A stretch of DNA of 64,000 nucleotides from Streptomyces sp. JH14 (GTDB taxonomy: Bacteria > Actinomycetota > Actinomycetes > Streptomycetales > Streptomycetaceae), in the NCBI RefSeq assembly GCF_029428675.1, contig NZ_JAJNEL010000001.1, positions 1,550,001-1,614,000 of the forward strand. The letters run 5' to 3'. A program made the position numbers and the translations under genes. How positions within the stretch are numbered: position 1 is the stretch's first letter; each line of letters starts with the position of its first letter. Below are positions 28,186-37,180 of this stretch, in pieces. A model generated the notes under the pieces. That model had not been told where the DNA came from. It saw only the letters and a program-made list of their open reading frames with translations, and did no database searches.

Positions 28186-28470
28186 TCACAGCCTGGTCAC
28201 GATCGAGATCAGGATGTAAACGATGATCATCAGAACGAAGAAGGACAGGTCGAGTGCCACGCCCCCGAGACGCAGCGGCGGAATGAACCGCCGCAGAAGC
28301 TTGAGCGGTGGATCGGTGACAGTGTAGGTGGCCTCGAGAAGCACCACCATCGGCTTGCCTGGCTGCCATGAACGTGCGAACTGGAAGACGTAGTCCATGA
28401 CCAGCCGGAAGATCAGCACGATGAGGAAACACATCAGCGCGATATAGACAACCTGCAGTGCGACGCCCAT
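28186..28470 (-). CDS. yggT: YggT family membrane protein (YlmG)
   Basis: A 94-residue membrane protein of the YggT/YlmG family. Two membrane segments (about 6-28 and 70-92) flank a short loop containing the conserved DPPLKLLRRFIPPLRLGG motif. The biochemical role is unknown; in bacteria and chloroplasts the family is linked to envelope or nucleoid organisation and division. The gene lies in the conserved order sepF-yggT-divIVA, 49 bases before divIVA, with GGAGAGGGAAG as ribosome site. Confidence 0.92.
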   Translation of the reverse strand: MGVALQVVYIALMCFLIVLIFRLVMDYVFQFARSWQPGKPMVVLLEATYTVTDPPLKLLRRFIPPLRLGGVALDLSFFVLMIIVYILISIVTRL

Positions 28471-28541
28471 TTCGCGCTTCCCTCTCCCCTGGCTCTCGTA
28501 GCTCCGGCCTTGCGGCCGGGGTTGTTCCCGGTGTCGTGTTC

Positions 28542-29159
28542 TCAGCTCTGGTTGAAGAATCCGCCCTCAGCGATGCGGGCCTTGTCCTCCGCCGTGACAT
28601 CGACGTTAGCAGGCGACAACAGGAACACCTTCTGCGTCACCCGTTCAATGCTGCCATGGAGACCGAAGACGAGTCCTGCGGCAAAGTCGACAAGTCGCTT
28701 CGCGTCCGTATCGTCCATCTCCGTGAGATTCATGATCACCGGAGTGCCCTCACGGAAGTGTTCCCCGATGGTACGGGCCTCGTTGTAGGTCCGGGGGTGC
28801 AGCGTGGTGATGCGGTAGGGCTCCCGCTCTGACACGACCTTGGGCATGATCACCGGTGCGTTCTTCTCCATGTTCGGGCGTTCAGGTGTGATGGATGCCA
28901 CGGGTGCGATTCGGGCGGGTCGCACGCTCTCCGCCGAAATCTGGACGGGCTCCCGCTGCGCGGGCGGCTGCACCGCTCGCACCGGTTCGTCCCGCTCGCG
29001 GTCCCGCTCCACCTGATGCGCGGGCTGGTGCCGCCGCCGGTCGCGCTCCGGCTCCGGCTCGGGTTCGAATTCGTCGTCGGGGTCGAACCCCGGACCGTCG
29101 TACCCATCGTCCTCCACGAGGCCGAGGTAGACCGCCATCTTGCGCATCGCGCCGGCCAT
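28542..29159 (-). CDS. sepF: Cell division protein SepF
   Basis: A 205-residue SepF, which ties FtsZ filaments to the membrane; it matters especially in actinobacteria because they lack FtsA. The N-terminus [20 protein letters not shown] forms the amphipathic membrane helix. A charged Glu/Arg/Pro linker (about 25-95) leads to the FtsZ-binding domain (about 110-195), with [23 protein letters not shown] and [17 protein letters not shown] as family signatures (each partly quoted). The ATG at 29159 is chosen for its GGAGG site and the family start; the reading frame stays open further upstream. Confidence 0.95.
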   Translation of the reverse strand: MAGAMRKMAVYLGLVEDDGYDGPGFDPDDEFEPEPEPERDRRRHQPAHQVERDRERDEPVRAVQPPAQREPVQISAESVRPARIAPVASITPERPNMEKNAPVIMPKVVSEREPYRITTLHPRTYNEARTIGEHFREGTPVIMNLTEMDDTDAKRLVDFAAGLVFGLHGSIERVTQKVFLLSPANVDVTAEDKARIAEGGFFNQS

Positions 29160-29285
29160 GCTCTGAGTCCTCCGCTCTGTGGTGGATCGGCATCTGTCAC
29201 CAAGTGCCCGCGATCCACTGAGGCCCTGCCCGCCATCAGCGGGAATGACCATATTTTCTGCTGTGGTCCGACCTGCTTGGCGACG

Positions 29286-30005
29286 TTACCGGAGCCCGGG
29301 TCGGACTCCGAGTACCGCAGTACCGACGCGCACATGTGTCGCTCCGGCCGCAACGGCTTCCTCAAGGTCCGCGCTCATCCCTGCAGAGACCATGTTCGCA
29401 GCCGGATGGTTCCCGCGCAGGCGGGATGAGAATTCCATCAGCCGGTCGAACGCCGCGCGTTGCCGTCCCGCGTACGGTCCGGCGAGTGGCGCCACGGTCA
29501 TCAGACCGTCGAGCCGGAGCCCCGGCGCGGCGTCCACCGCGGCGGCCAACTCCTCGATCCCGTCCGGCGCGACGCCGCCCCGGTCACCGCGCGCGCCGCT
29601 CTCGGCGTCGAGTGCGACCTGGATGAGACACCCCAGTTCACGCCCGCCGCGCACGGCGGCGGCCGACAGGGCCGTGACCAACTTCGTCCGGTCCACCGAC
29701 TGCACGACATCGGCATAACTCGCCACAGAACGAACCTTATTCGTCTGCAGTTGTCCGACAAAGTGCCATGTGAGCGAAAGATCCGAACAAGCAGCCGCCT
29801 TGGGTGCCGCGTCCTGATCGCGATTCTCCGCGACGTGGCGCACACCGAGTTCGTGCAGGATCCGCACATCGCTCGCGGGGTAGGTCTTCGTGACCACAAT
29901 GAGGGTCACTTCTTCCCTTTTGCGACCGGCGGCAGCACAAGCGGAAGCGATACGCGCCTCCACCTGTGCCAGATTCTCGTCGAGTTGAGTTCTACGGTCC
30001 GTCAT
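29286..30005 (-). CDS. yggS: YggS family PLP-binding protein (YlmE)
   Basis: A 239-residue pyridoxal phosphate-binding protein of the YggS/PLPBP family, involved in PLP balance and amino acid metabolism rather than having a clear enzyme activity. The PLP lysine is Lys 40 in LIVVTKTYPA, with WHFVGQLQTNK, SVDR and the phosphate-binding MSAGMSADLEEAVAAG-like segment near the C-terminus also present. It lies six bases after pgeF and 126 bases before sepF in the usual ftsZ-ylmD-ylmE-sepF order. Confidence 0.93.
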   Translation of the reverse strand: MTDRRTQLDENLAQVEARIASACAAAGRKREEVTLIVVTKTYPASDVRILHELGVRHVAENRDQDAAPKAAACSDLSLTWHFVGQLQTNKVRSVASYADVVQSVDRTKLVTALSAAAVRGGRELGCLIQVALDAESGARGDRGGVAPDGIEELAAAVDAAPGLRLDGLMTVAPLAGPYAGRQRAAFDRLMEFSSRLRGNHPAANMVSAGMSADLEEAVAAGATHVRVGTAVLGVRPGLR

Positions 30006-30011
30006 GCCCTA

Positions 30012-30761
30012 TCAGTCCAACCAGACATATCCGGCGAGCCGCCCGGTCGTGCGGTCGCGGCGGTACGAGAAATGGTCGCCCGACTCCAGGGTGCAGGCGG
30101 GCGACTTGTGCCGGTCGCGCACCCCGAGGGCTTCGAGCTGGGCGTGAACCCCGGCGGTGACATCCACGGCCGGAGTCCCCCAGCTGGTCTCGGACCACGA
30201 TTCGGGAACCGCCTCGGCGACCTCGGACCGCATCGCCGCCGGGACTTCGTAACACCGTCCGCAGACGGCGGGTCCGGTGTGCGCGGTGATCCGGGAGGGT
30301 TCCGCGCCGAGCTTCACCATGGCCTCGACCACGGCGGGGACGACTCCGGCGACGAGACCGGGGCGGCCGGCGTGGGCCGCCGCCGCGATCCCGGCGACCG
30401 GGTCGGCGAGGAGTACGGGGGTGCAGTCGGCGGTGAGTACGGCGAGCGGGAGTCCGCGTCGTGCGGTGACCACCGCGTCCACCGCGGGAATCTCGGAAAC
30501 GTCTCCCCAGGGACCGTCGACCACGGCCACGTCCCGCCCGTGCACCTGGTTCATCCAGACGACCCGGGCCGGGTCGAGACCGAGGGTCCGAGCAGCGCGC
30601 TCGCGGTTGGCGAGCACGGCGGCGGAGTCGTCCCCGACCGCGCCGCCGAGGTTGAGCTCCTCGTACGGAGCGGCGCTCACCCCACCCCACCTGTCGGTGA
30701 AAGCGAAGCGAGCGCCGCCTGCCGGGGACACTGCAGTCACTGCGTGGTGCTGACCTATCAC
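30012..30761 (-). CDS. pgeF: Laccase-domain protein (YlmD/PgeF family)
   Basis: A 249-residue protein of the YfiH/YlmD family. Recent work on the family supports purine nucleoside or peptidoglycan-editing activity instead of the older polyphenol oxidase label; which applies here is not known. The metal site is visible in NQVHG (His 74), ADCTP (Cys 113) and [10 protein letters not shown] (His 130). The GTG start overlaps the ftsZ stop in GTGA, so translation is coupled to ftsZ. Length matches the family. Confidence 0.92.
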   Translation of the reverse strand: MIGQHHAVTAVSPAGGARFAFTDRWGGVSAAPYEELNLGGAVGDDSAAVLANRERAARTLGLDPARVVWMNQVHGRDVAVVDGPWGDVSEIPAVDAVVTARRGLPLAVLTADCTPVLLADPVAGIAAAAHAGRPGLVAGVVPAVVEAMVKLGAEPSRITAHTGPAVCGRCYEVPAAMRSEVAEAVPESWSETSWGTPAVDVTAGVHAQLEALGVRDRHKSPACTLESGDHFSYRRDRTTGRLAGYVWLD

Positions 30762-31972
30762 TTCAAGAAGTCCGGAACGTCCAGCTCTTCGGCCTGGGAG
30801 TCCTGGTAGGGACGGGCCGGCGGGACATGCGGCGGAGAGACCGGCGACATCGGGGTCTCGTTCGCCACCGGTGCGGACTCGGCCTGGGCCGGGATCTCCT
30901 CGCGCACCGGCACGGAACCGAGCCCGCCGGACTGACGCACCGGCTCGGCGGCCCGGGCCGGCGGCGCCGTCTCCTCGCGCTTGCCGGCGCCCGCACCGAG
31001 GACGTTCTCGCGACGGGCCGGCGGCTGCCCGCCGTCGAAGCCCGCGGCGATCACGGTGACCCGCACCTCGTCGCCCAGCGCGTCGTCGATGACCGCACCG
31101 AAGATGATGTTCGCCTCGGGGTGGGCCGCCTCGCTCACCAGCTGGGCGGCCTCGTTGATCTCGAAGAGACCGAGGTCGCTGCCGCCGGAGATGGAGAGCA
31201 GGACACCACGGGCGCCGTCGATGGACGCCTCCAGGAGCGGCGAGGAGATCGCCATCTCGGCCGCGGCCACCGCGCGGTCGTCGCCACGGGCCGAGCCGAT
31301 GCCCATGAGTGCCGATCCGGCCTCGGACATGACCGACTTGACGTCGGCGAAGTCGAGGTTGATCAGACCAGGGGTGGTGATGAGGTCGGTGATGCCCTGG
31401 ACGCCCGAGAGCAGCACCTGGTCGGCCGACTTGAACGCGTCGAGCACGCTGACCTGGCGGTCCGAGATGGACAGCAGCCGGTCGTTGGGGATGACGATGA
31501 GGGTGTCGACCTCTTCGCGGAGCTCGGCGATGCCGTCCTCCGCCTGGTTCGCGCGACGCCGGCCCTCGAAGGTGAACGGGCGGGTGACCACACCGATCGT
31601 GAGGGCGCCGAGCGAGCGTGCGATGTTGGCGACGACGGGTGCGCCGCCGGTACCGGTGCCGCCGCCTTCTCCGGCGGTGACGAAGACCATGTCGGCCCCC
31701 TTGAGGACCTCCTCGATCTCCTCACGGTGGTCCTCTGCCGCCTTACGACCGACGGCCGGGTTGGCCCCGGCGCCGAGGCCGCGGGTGAGTTCGCGGCCGA
31801 CGTCGAGCTTGACGTCGGCGTCGCTCATCAACAGGGCTTGCGCATCAGTGTTGATCGCGATGAACTCGACGCCCTTGAGACCGACCTCGATCATTCGGTT
31901 GATGGCATTGACACCACCGCCGCCGACACCGATGACCTTGATGACTGCGAGGTAGTTCTGCGGTGCTGCCAC
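30758..31972 (-). CDS. ftsZ: Cell division protein FtsZ
   Basis: A 404-residue tubulin-like GTPase that forms the Z ring and, in Streptomyces, the ladder of rings that cuts aerial hyphae into spores. The GTP-binding loop GGGTGTGG is at 103-110, the catalytic T7 loop NLDFAD at 205-210, and a linker rich in Pro, Ala and Glu leads to the C-terminal peptide [11 protein letters not shown] that binds SepF and other partners. The GTG start gives [21 protein letters not shown] lies eight to ten bases upstream. A 276-base gap separates it from ftsQ, leaving room for ftsZ's own promoters. Confidence 0.98.
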   Translation of the reverse strand: MAAPQNYLAVIKVIGVGGGGVNAINRMIEVGLKGVEFIAINTDAQALLMSDADVKLDVGRELTRGLGAGANPAVGRKAAEDHREEIEEVLKGADMVFVTAGEGGGTGTGGAPVVANIARSLGALTIGVVTRPFTFEGRRRANQAEDGIAELREEVDTLIVIPNDRLLSISDRQVSVLDAFKSADQVLLSGVQGITDLITTPGLINLDFADVKSVMSEAGSALMGIGSARGDDRAVAAAEMAISSPLLEASIDGARGVLLSISGGSDLGLFEINEAAQLVSEAAHPEANIIFGAVIDDALGDEVRVTVIAAGFDGGQPPARRENVLGAGAGKREETAPPARAAEPVRQSGGLGSVPVREEIPAQAESAPVANETPMSPVSPPHVPPARPYQDSQAEELDVPDFLK

Positions 31973-32248
31973 GTCGAAGGCCTCTCGCCTCGAGTTACGT
32001 GTCGTCGCTTCGCGGGTCTCCCGCTGCGACGACTGATGCCGATGGGGACGGTCCGAACGCCGACCCAAACCCTAACGTTGAAGTTTAGGGTTACCAGTGT
32101 GTCTGCTTCTTGGACTCTTCCGAACAGGACACTAAGTCGACACGTGGCGCACGTTCAACGAACACGCCGAACCTCCCGTTTTTCTTTTCACCCTATGTGA
32201 TCACCCGTAGCGCTGACCAACCAGGGTGCTGGCCAGGTCAAATGTCCG
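31973..32248 (-). promoter_or_regulatory. ftsZ upstream region with AACCCTAA palindrome
   Basis: This 276-base gap between ftsQ and ftsZ is AT-richer than its surroundings and should hold the ftsZ promoters; S. coelicolor has several here, one of them sporulation-controlled. On the minus strand, TTGGTC and CATAGG separated by 17 bases (in the 32180-32222 part) could form a vegetative promoter. A perfect inverted repeat AACCCTAA/TTAGGGTT lies at about 32067-32092, between that promoter and the gene, and could be an operator or leader hairpin. Confidence 0.4.
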
Positions 32249-33037
32249 TCAACTGCCGGACACCGCAGGAGCAGTGGGTGCACTTACGTCGAAGTGTCCC
32301 GCTTTGGGAGCCGCTTTCATGAGAGCGGTGAGGACTCTTGCCTTCACCGGCCCCTCTTCGCTGCTGCCCCAGACCACCGTTCGGTCCCCGGCCAGTTCCA
32401 AGGTGATCGAATCGTACGAGGTGACCCGCACGACCCGGGTGTCCTTGGCGACTGCGGCGGGGAGTTCGCCCGCGACCCGGACTGCTTCCCGCACCAGCCG
32501 GCCACTGCTGAAGCGGCGCAGGCTCGCTGCCCGTTCGGGCGTCAGTTCCAGCAGCGGTACGCGCCCGGGCGCGCTGTCCACCGTGGCGAAACGGACACCT
32601 TTCGCGTCCACTTCAATGAACTTTGCGCCCTTTTTCACCAACAGGACCGGCTTGCGTTCGATCACTTTAAGTCCGATCTCGTGCGGCCATGACCGCACGA
32701 CATCCACCGAGTCGATACGAGGCAACTTCTGGCGCAACCTGTCCGCGATGGCGTCCGTGTCCACGGAGATCAGCGGGGCCCCGATCGGCACCGCCGCGGC
32801 GGCCTCCACCTCGGCCGGGGTCAGTACGTCGACACCGGTGGTCCTGACGTGTTCGGTCCGGAACCACGACGAGCTGTAGAGCGCCCAGACGGAGCCCGAA
32901 GCGAGCAGCAGGACGGCCAGGACGATCACGATCAGTCGTCGGCGGCTGCGCACACTGGGCCCGATGGGGCGCGGCGGGCGGGCCGGCTTGTCCTCCTGAT
33001 GCCCTGTACCGCGCCGGGCGGTCGTCGGTCCGGCCAC
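32249..33037 (-). CDS. ftsQ: Cell division protein FtsQ
   Basis: A 262-residue bitopic divisome protein that, with FtsL and DivIC, links early and late division proteins. A basic, Pro-rich cytoplasmic N-terminus is followed by a membrane segment (about 35-54), then an extracellular POTRA domain starting FRTEHVRTTGVDVLT and a beta domain. The GTG start gives VAGPTTARRGTG with AAGGAG seven bases upstream. The gene is 49 bases downstream of murG, and that gap is filled by a perfect palindrome. murC, which sits here in mycobacteria, is absent. Confidence 0.93.
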   Translation of the reverse strand: MAGPTTARRGTGHQEDKPARPPRPIGPSVRSRRRLIVIVLAVLLLASGSVWALYSSSWFRTEHVRTTGVDVLTPAEVEAAAAVPIGAPLISVDTDAIADRLRQKLPRIDSVDVVRSWPHEIGLKVIERKPVLLVKKGAKFIEVDAKGVRFATVDSAPGRVPLLELTPERAASLRRFSSGRLVREAVRVAGELPAAVAKDTRVVRVTSYDSITLELAGDRTVVWGSSEEGPVKARVLTALMKAAPKAGHFDVSAPTAPAVSGS

Positions 33038-33051
33038 GCTCGCTCCTTCAC

Positions 33052-33080
33052 CGGGTCCGGGGGCGCCGCCCCCGGACCCG
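33052..33080 (-). repeat. Perfect GC-rich palindrome in the murG-ftsQ junction
   Basis: A 29-base palindrome: 14-base arms (33052-33065 with 33067-33080) around a single central base. It fills most of the 49-base gap after the murG stop and ends six bases before the ftsQ ribosome site. It begins with GGGTCCGGGGGC, also found in the ileS-divIVA spacer. In RNA it would form a stable hairpin that could pause or end transcription, or protect the upstream message. Confidence 0.75.
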
Positions 33081-33086
33081 CCCGCC

Positions 33087-34181
33087 TCACGCGTTGCGGC
33101 GTGCGGCAATCGCCTCGTACACCATGCCGACGAGCAGGTCGTCGGCGTCCCTGCGGCCGAACTCGGCTGCGGCGCGGGACATTTCGTACAGCCGGTGCGG
33201 ATCCGCGAGCACCGGAAGGACGTTGCCCTGCACCCACTCGGGGGTCAGCGCCGCGTCGTCCACCAGCAGGCCGCCGCCGGCGTTGACCACCGGCTGGGCG
33301 TTGAGCCGCTGTTCGCCGTTGCCGATCGGCAACGGAACATAGGCGGCGGGAAGCCCGACGGCGGAGAGTTCGGCGACGGTCATCGCGCCCGCGCGGCAGA
33401 GCATCATGTCCGCTGCGGCGTACGCGAGATCCATCCGGTCCACGTACGGTACCGGGATGTAGGGCGGCATCCCGGGCATGTTGTCGATACGCGGCAATTC
33501 GTTCTTCGGGCCGACCACGTGCAGGATCTGGATCCCCGAGCGCTGCAGCAGCGGGGCGACCCGCTGGATCACCTCGTTGAGGTGGCGTGCGCCCTGCGAG
33601 CCGCCGGAGACCAGCAGCGTCGGCAGGTTGGGGTCGAGGCCGAACGCGGCGCGCGCCTCCGGGCGGACCCGGGCCCGGTCCAGGGTGGCGATGGTGCGGC
33701 GCAGCGGGATGCCGATGTAGCGGGCACCGCGCAGTTTGCTGTCGGGGGTGGAGACGGCGACCCCGTGCGCGTACCGCGAACCGATCTTGTTGGCCAGGCC
33801 CGGCCGGGCGTTGGCCTCATGGACGACGATCGGCACCCCGACCCGCTTGGCGGCGAGATAGCCGGGCAGGGCGACATAGCCGCCGAAGCCGACCACGCAG
33901 TCCGCCTTGGTGCGCTCCAGGATCTGCTCGGCGGCCTTGATGGTGCCGCGCAGCCTTCCCGGGACGGTGATCAGTTCGGGGGTGGGCTTGCGCGGCAGCG
34001 GCACGGCCGGGATCAGCGCCAGTTCGTACCCCCGCTCGGGTACGAGCCTGGTCTCGAGTCCGCGCTCCGTGCCCAGGGCAGTGATTCCCACGCTCGGGTC
34101 CTGCCTGCGCAGGGCGTCCGCGAGGGCGAGCGCCGGCTCGATGTGGCCGGCGGTCCCCCCACCGGCGAGTACGACATGCAC
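33087..34181 (-). CDS. murG: UDP-GlcNAc:lipid I transferase MurG
   Basis: A 364-residue peripheral glycosyltransferase that adds GlcNAc to lipid I to give lipid II on the inner face of the membrane. The N-terminal Gly-rich loop [11 protein letters not shown] (about 7-17), the mid-protein [10 protein letters not shown], and the donor-binding [11 protein letters not shown] and [11 protein letters not shown] motifs are present. The segment [15 protein letters not shown] matches the actinobacterial form of the usual HQ-N motif. The GTG start lies six bases after the ftsW stop, so the two are coupled. Confidence 0.97.
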   Translation of the reverse strand: MHVVLAGGGTAGHIEPALALADALRRQDPSVGITALGTERGLETRLVPERGYELALIPAVPLPRKPTPELITVPGRLRGTIKAAEQILERTKADCVVGFGGYVALPGYLAAKRVGVPIVVHEANARPGLANKIGSRYAHGVAVSTPDSKLRGARYIGIPLRRTIATLDRARVRPEARAAFGLDPNLPTLLVSGGSQGARHLNEVIQRVAPLLQRSGIQILHVVGPKNELPRIDNMPGMPPYIPVPYVDRMDLAYAAADMMLCRAGAMTVAELSAVGLPAAYVPLPIGNGEQRLNAQPVVNAGGGLLVDDAALTPEWVQGNVLPVLADPHRLYEMSRAAAEFGRRDADDLLVGMVYEAIAARRNA

Positions 34182-34187
34182 CGAAAT

Positions 34188-35636
34188 TCACCGCTCTCCG
34201 GACGGACGCTTCTTGACGCGCCGTCTCATCGTCTTCCATCTCACCCCGGGCCTCCGCATGGCCAGGGCCGCCTTCGCGGCGGGCTCCTCCCGCGCGAACG
34301 CGATCAGCAGCCCTACAGCGAACATGGTCGGCAGCAGGGCCGATCCTCCGTAGGAGAACAGCGGGAGCGGGACCCCGGCGATCGGCAGCAGGCCGAGCAC
34401 CGCACCGATATTGATCACGGCCTGAACCGTGATCCAGGTGGTCACACCTCCCGCGGCGTACCTCACGAAGGGGTCCTCCGTGCGTCCGGCCACGCGGATA
34501 CCCGCATAGCCTAGAGCCGCGAAGAGGGCGAGCACCGACAGCGTCCCCGCCAACCCCAGTTCCTCACCGGTGATGGCGAAGATGAAGTCGGTGTGAGGTT
34601 CAGGCAGTTGGCCCCATTTTTCCACACTCGCACCAAGTCCCGATCCGAACAATCCGCCGGACGCCAGAGCATAGATGCCGTGTACGGCCTGCCAGCACGA
34701 GCCGTCGGGGCCGGGTTCGCTGACCCCCATGCAGCTGAGCCGGGACATCCGGTTCGGACTGGTCTTGATCAGCAGGAAGACCAGGGCGCCCGCGACGGCG
34801 AGCACCCCGGCGAAGAGCCGGGTGGGTGCCCCGGCCAGCCAGAGCAGGCCGAAGAGGATCGCGGTGAGAATGATCGCAGTTCCCATGTCGCCGCCGAGCA
34901 TGATCAGCCCGAGGAGCATGAAGGCGACCGGGACGAGGGGAACCAGCATGTGTTTCCACTGCACCAGCAGCCGTCTGTCCTGCTTGCGGGCGAGCAGATC
35001 GGCCCCCCAGAGGATCAGGGCCAGTTTGCCGAACTCACTGGGCTGGAGCTGGAAGGGGCCGCCCAGGTAGAGCCAGTTCTGGTTGCCGTTGACCGACATC
35101 CCTATCCCCGGCACCTGGACCAGCACCATCAGGAAGACCGTGCCCATGAGCAGCGGGTAGGCGAGCGCCCGATGGAGCTTGACGGGCATCCGGGAGGCGG
35201 CCACCAGCAGGACGGAGCCGATGACGGCCGCGAGGAACTGCTTGCGGAAGAAGTAGGTGCCGGGCTTCGAGAGCTCCAGGGCCTTGATCATCGAGGCGGA
35301 GTAGACCATCACCAGGCCGAGCACGGTGATCAGCAGTCCGGCGCCGAGGATCAGGTAGTACGCGGTCAGTGGGCGGTCCCAGGCCCGGCGTGCCTGCTCG
35401 TAGATCCGTCGCACACCGCCGCCGCCGCGGGGGGTGCGCGGGCCGGAGCCGTCACGGCTTCGGGAGCGCGGTACCGACGCGGGCTGCCGGGCGCCCGCCG
35501 CCAGTCTGCCGCGCAGGGCGAAACCGGCGGGCCGAGGGGGCCCGGCCTGCAGCGGTGGGGCGAGCACCCCGCTCATCGCCGCGGTCACCCGTGAACGGTC
35601 TGGGCCACGCGCGGCGGAGCTCTCGTCGGCCGGCAT
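34188..35636 (-). CDS. ftsW: Lipid II polymerase FtsW
   Basis: A 482-residue SEDS-family glycan polymerase that works with FtsI at the septum. A long basic and Pro-rich cytoplasmic N-terminus (about 80 residues) precedes about ten membrane segments. SEDS signatures include GGDMGTA, WGQLPEPHTDFIFAITGEELG and a C-terminal FSYGGSALLP. The start ATG at 35636 is preferred over an in-frame GTG at 35654 because GGAGGGG lies between them, nine bases before the ATG. The 116-base gap to murD upstream is the largest inside the mur block and may hold a promoter. Confidence 0.95.
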   Translation of the reverse strand: MPADESSAARGPDRSRVTAAMSGVLAPPLQAGPPRPAGFALRGRLAAGARQPASVPRSRSRDGSGPRTPRGGGGVRRIYEQARRAWDRPLTAYYLILGAGLLITVLGLVMVYSASMIKALELSKPGTYFFRKQFLAAVIGSVLLVAASRMPVKLHRALAYPLLMGTVFLMVLVQVPGIGMSVNGNQNWLYLGGPFQLQPSEFGKLALILWGADLLARKQDRRLLVQWKHMLVPLVPVAFMLLGLIMLGGDMGTAIILTAILFGLLWLAGAPTRLFAGVLAVAGALVFLLIKTSPNRMSRLSCMGVSEPGPDGSCWQAVHGIYALASGGLFGSGLGASVEKWGQLPEPHTDFIFAITGEELGLAGTLSVLALFAALGYAGIRVAGRTEDPFVRYAAGGVTTWITVQAVINIGAVLGLLPIAGVPLPLFSYGGSALLPTMFAVGLLIAFAREEPAAKAALAMRRPGVRWKTMRRRVKKRPSGER

Positions 35637-35752
35637 TGTCGCTGTCCCCTCCACTGCTCGTGCCCGGGGCTGCTGCCGAGGGCCAGGGCGTGCGGCGGAG
35701 CCGCCCGCCGTACCCGGTTGTCCGGGACAGTACGGCGCGGCGGCCGGGCTCG

Positions 35753-37180
35753 TCAGGCGCTCTCGTCGGCGAGTGCGCGAACCGCGTCCGCGAATGCCTC
35801 GCCCCGCTTGTTGTAATTGACGAACATGTCCATGGAGGCGCAGGCCGGGGCCATCAGTACGGTGTCTCCCGGCCGGGCGAGCCGTGCCGCCTCGCGGACC
35901 GCCTCGGACATCGCCCCAGTGTCGGTCCGGTCGAGGTCGACGACCGGGACCTCGGGGGCGTGTCGCGCGAGGGCTTCGCGGATGAACGCCCGGTCGCGGC
36001 CCATGAGTACGACGCCGCGCAGCCGCTTCGCGGCCCCGGTCACCAGTTCGTCGAAAGTGGCGCCCTTGGCGAGGCCGCCGGCGATCCAGACGATCGGGTC
36101 GTACGCCGCGAGGGAGGCCTCCGCGGCATGGGTGTTGGTGGCCTTGGAGTCGTCGATGTAGGCGACTTCGGCGACGTCCGCGACATGTTCGATGCGGTGC
36201 GCGTCGGGGCGGAAGGCTCGCAGACCGTCCCGAACCGCCCGCGGCTCGACGCCGAACGCGCGGGCCAGTGCCGCGGCCGCCAGGGCGTTGGCGATGTTGT
36301 GCGGGGCGGGCGGGTTGACGTCCCCGACCTCGGCGAGCTCCTGGGCCTGCTTCTGCCGGTTGGTCACGAAGGCCCGGTCGACGAGGATCCCGTCGACGAC
36401 GCCCAGCTGGGACGGGCCGGGGGTTCCGAGGGTGAAGCCGATGGCGCGGCAGCCCTCTTCGACGTCCGCCTCCCGGACCAGGTCCTCGGTGGCCTTGTCG
36501 GCCGCGTTGTAGACGCAGGCGATCCGGTTGCCTTCGTAGACCCGGCCCTTGTCCGCGACGTACGCCTCCATGGAGCCGTGCCAGTCGAGGTGGTCGGGCG
36601 CCAGGTTGAGGACGACCGCGGAGTGGGCGCGCAGCGAGGGCGCCCAGTGCAGCTGGTAGCTGGAGAGCTCGACGGCGAGTACGTCGTACGTCTCGTCACC
36701 GAGCACCGCGTCGAGCAGGGAGACGCCGATGTTCCCGACGGCCGCCGTGCGCAGCCCGGCCGCCTCCAGGATCGAGGCGAGCATCCGTACGGTCGTGGTC
36801 TTGCCGTTGGTGCCGGTGACGGCGAGCCAGGGTGCCGGCTCCCGGCCGTTCAAGCCGCGCAGCCGCCAGGCGAGTTCGACGTCGCCCCAGACCGGGACGC
36901 CCGCCTCGGCGGCTGCTGCGAAGAGCGGCTTGTCGGGTTTCCAGCCCGGGGTGGTGACGATGAGCTCGGTGGACTCGGGCAGGGTCGCCCCGTCGCCGAG
37001 GCGCACGGTGATGCCCTGCGCCTCCAGCTCCGCGGCCTGCGTACGGGAACGCTCGTCGTCCCCGTCGTTGACCACCGTGACGATGGCGCCGAGGCCGTGC
37101 AGGACACGGGCCGCGGGGATACCGCTGACGCCGAGCCCGGCGACGGTGACGTGCTTGCCCTGCCAGTCCTGATTGCTCAC
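35753..37180 (-). CDS. murD: UDP-MurNAc-L-Ala:D-Glu ligase MurD
   Basis: A 475-residue ATP-dependent ligase that adds D-glutamate to UDP-MurNAc-L-alanine. The ATP loop VTGTNGKTTT is at 121-130, after a Rossmann-like N-terminal domain with VAGLGVSGIPAARVL. Later motifs NLAPDHLDWHG, PAPHNIANALAA and YIDDSKATNTHA complete the family set. The GTG start overlaps the mraY stop (GTGA, four bases). Its substrate would come from MurC, whose gene is not in this cluster. Confidence 0.97.
   Translation of the reverse strand: MSNQDWQGKHVTVAGLGVSGIPAARVLHGLGAIVTVVNDGDDERSRTQAAELEAQGITVRLGDGATLPESTELIVTTPGWKPDKPLFAAAAEAGVPVWGDVELAWRLRGLNGREPAPWLAVTGTNGKTTTVRMLASILEAAGLRTAAVGNIGVSLLDAVLGDETYDVLAVELSSYQLHWAPSLRAHSAVVLNLAPDHLDWHGSMEAYVADKGRVYEGNRIACVYNAADKATEDLVREADVEEGCRAIGFTLGTPGPSQLGVVDGILVDRAFVTNRQKQAQELAEVGDVNPPAPHNIANALAAAALARAFGVEPRAVRDGLRAFRPDAHRIEHVADVAEVAYIDDSKATNTHAAEASLAAYDPIVWIAGGLAKGATFDELVTGAAKRLRGVVLMGRDRAFIREALARHAPEVPVVDLDRTDTGAMSEAVREAARLARPGDTVLMAPACASMDMFVNYNKRGEAFADAVRALADESA

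Noticed and set aside
30827..32200. Plus-strand frame opposite ftsZ
   Set aside because: It spans the ftsZ coding region and part of its promoter and has no recognisable domain or ribosome site.
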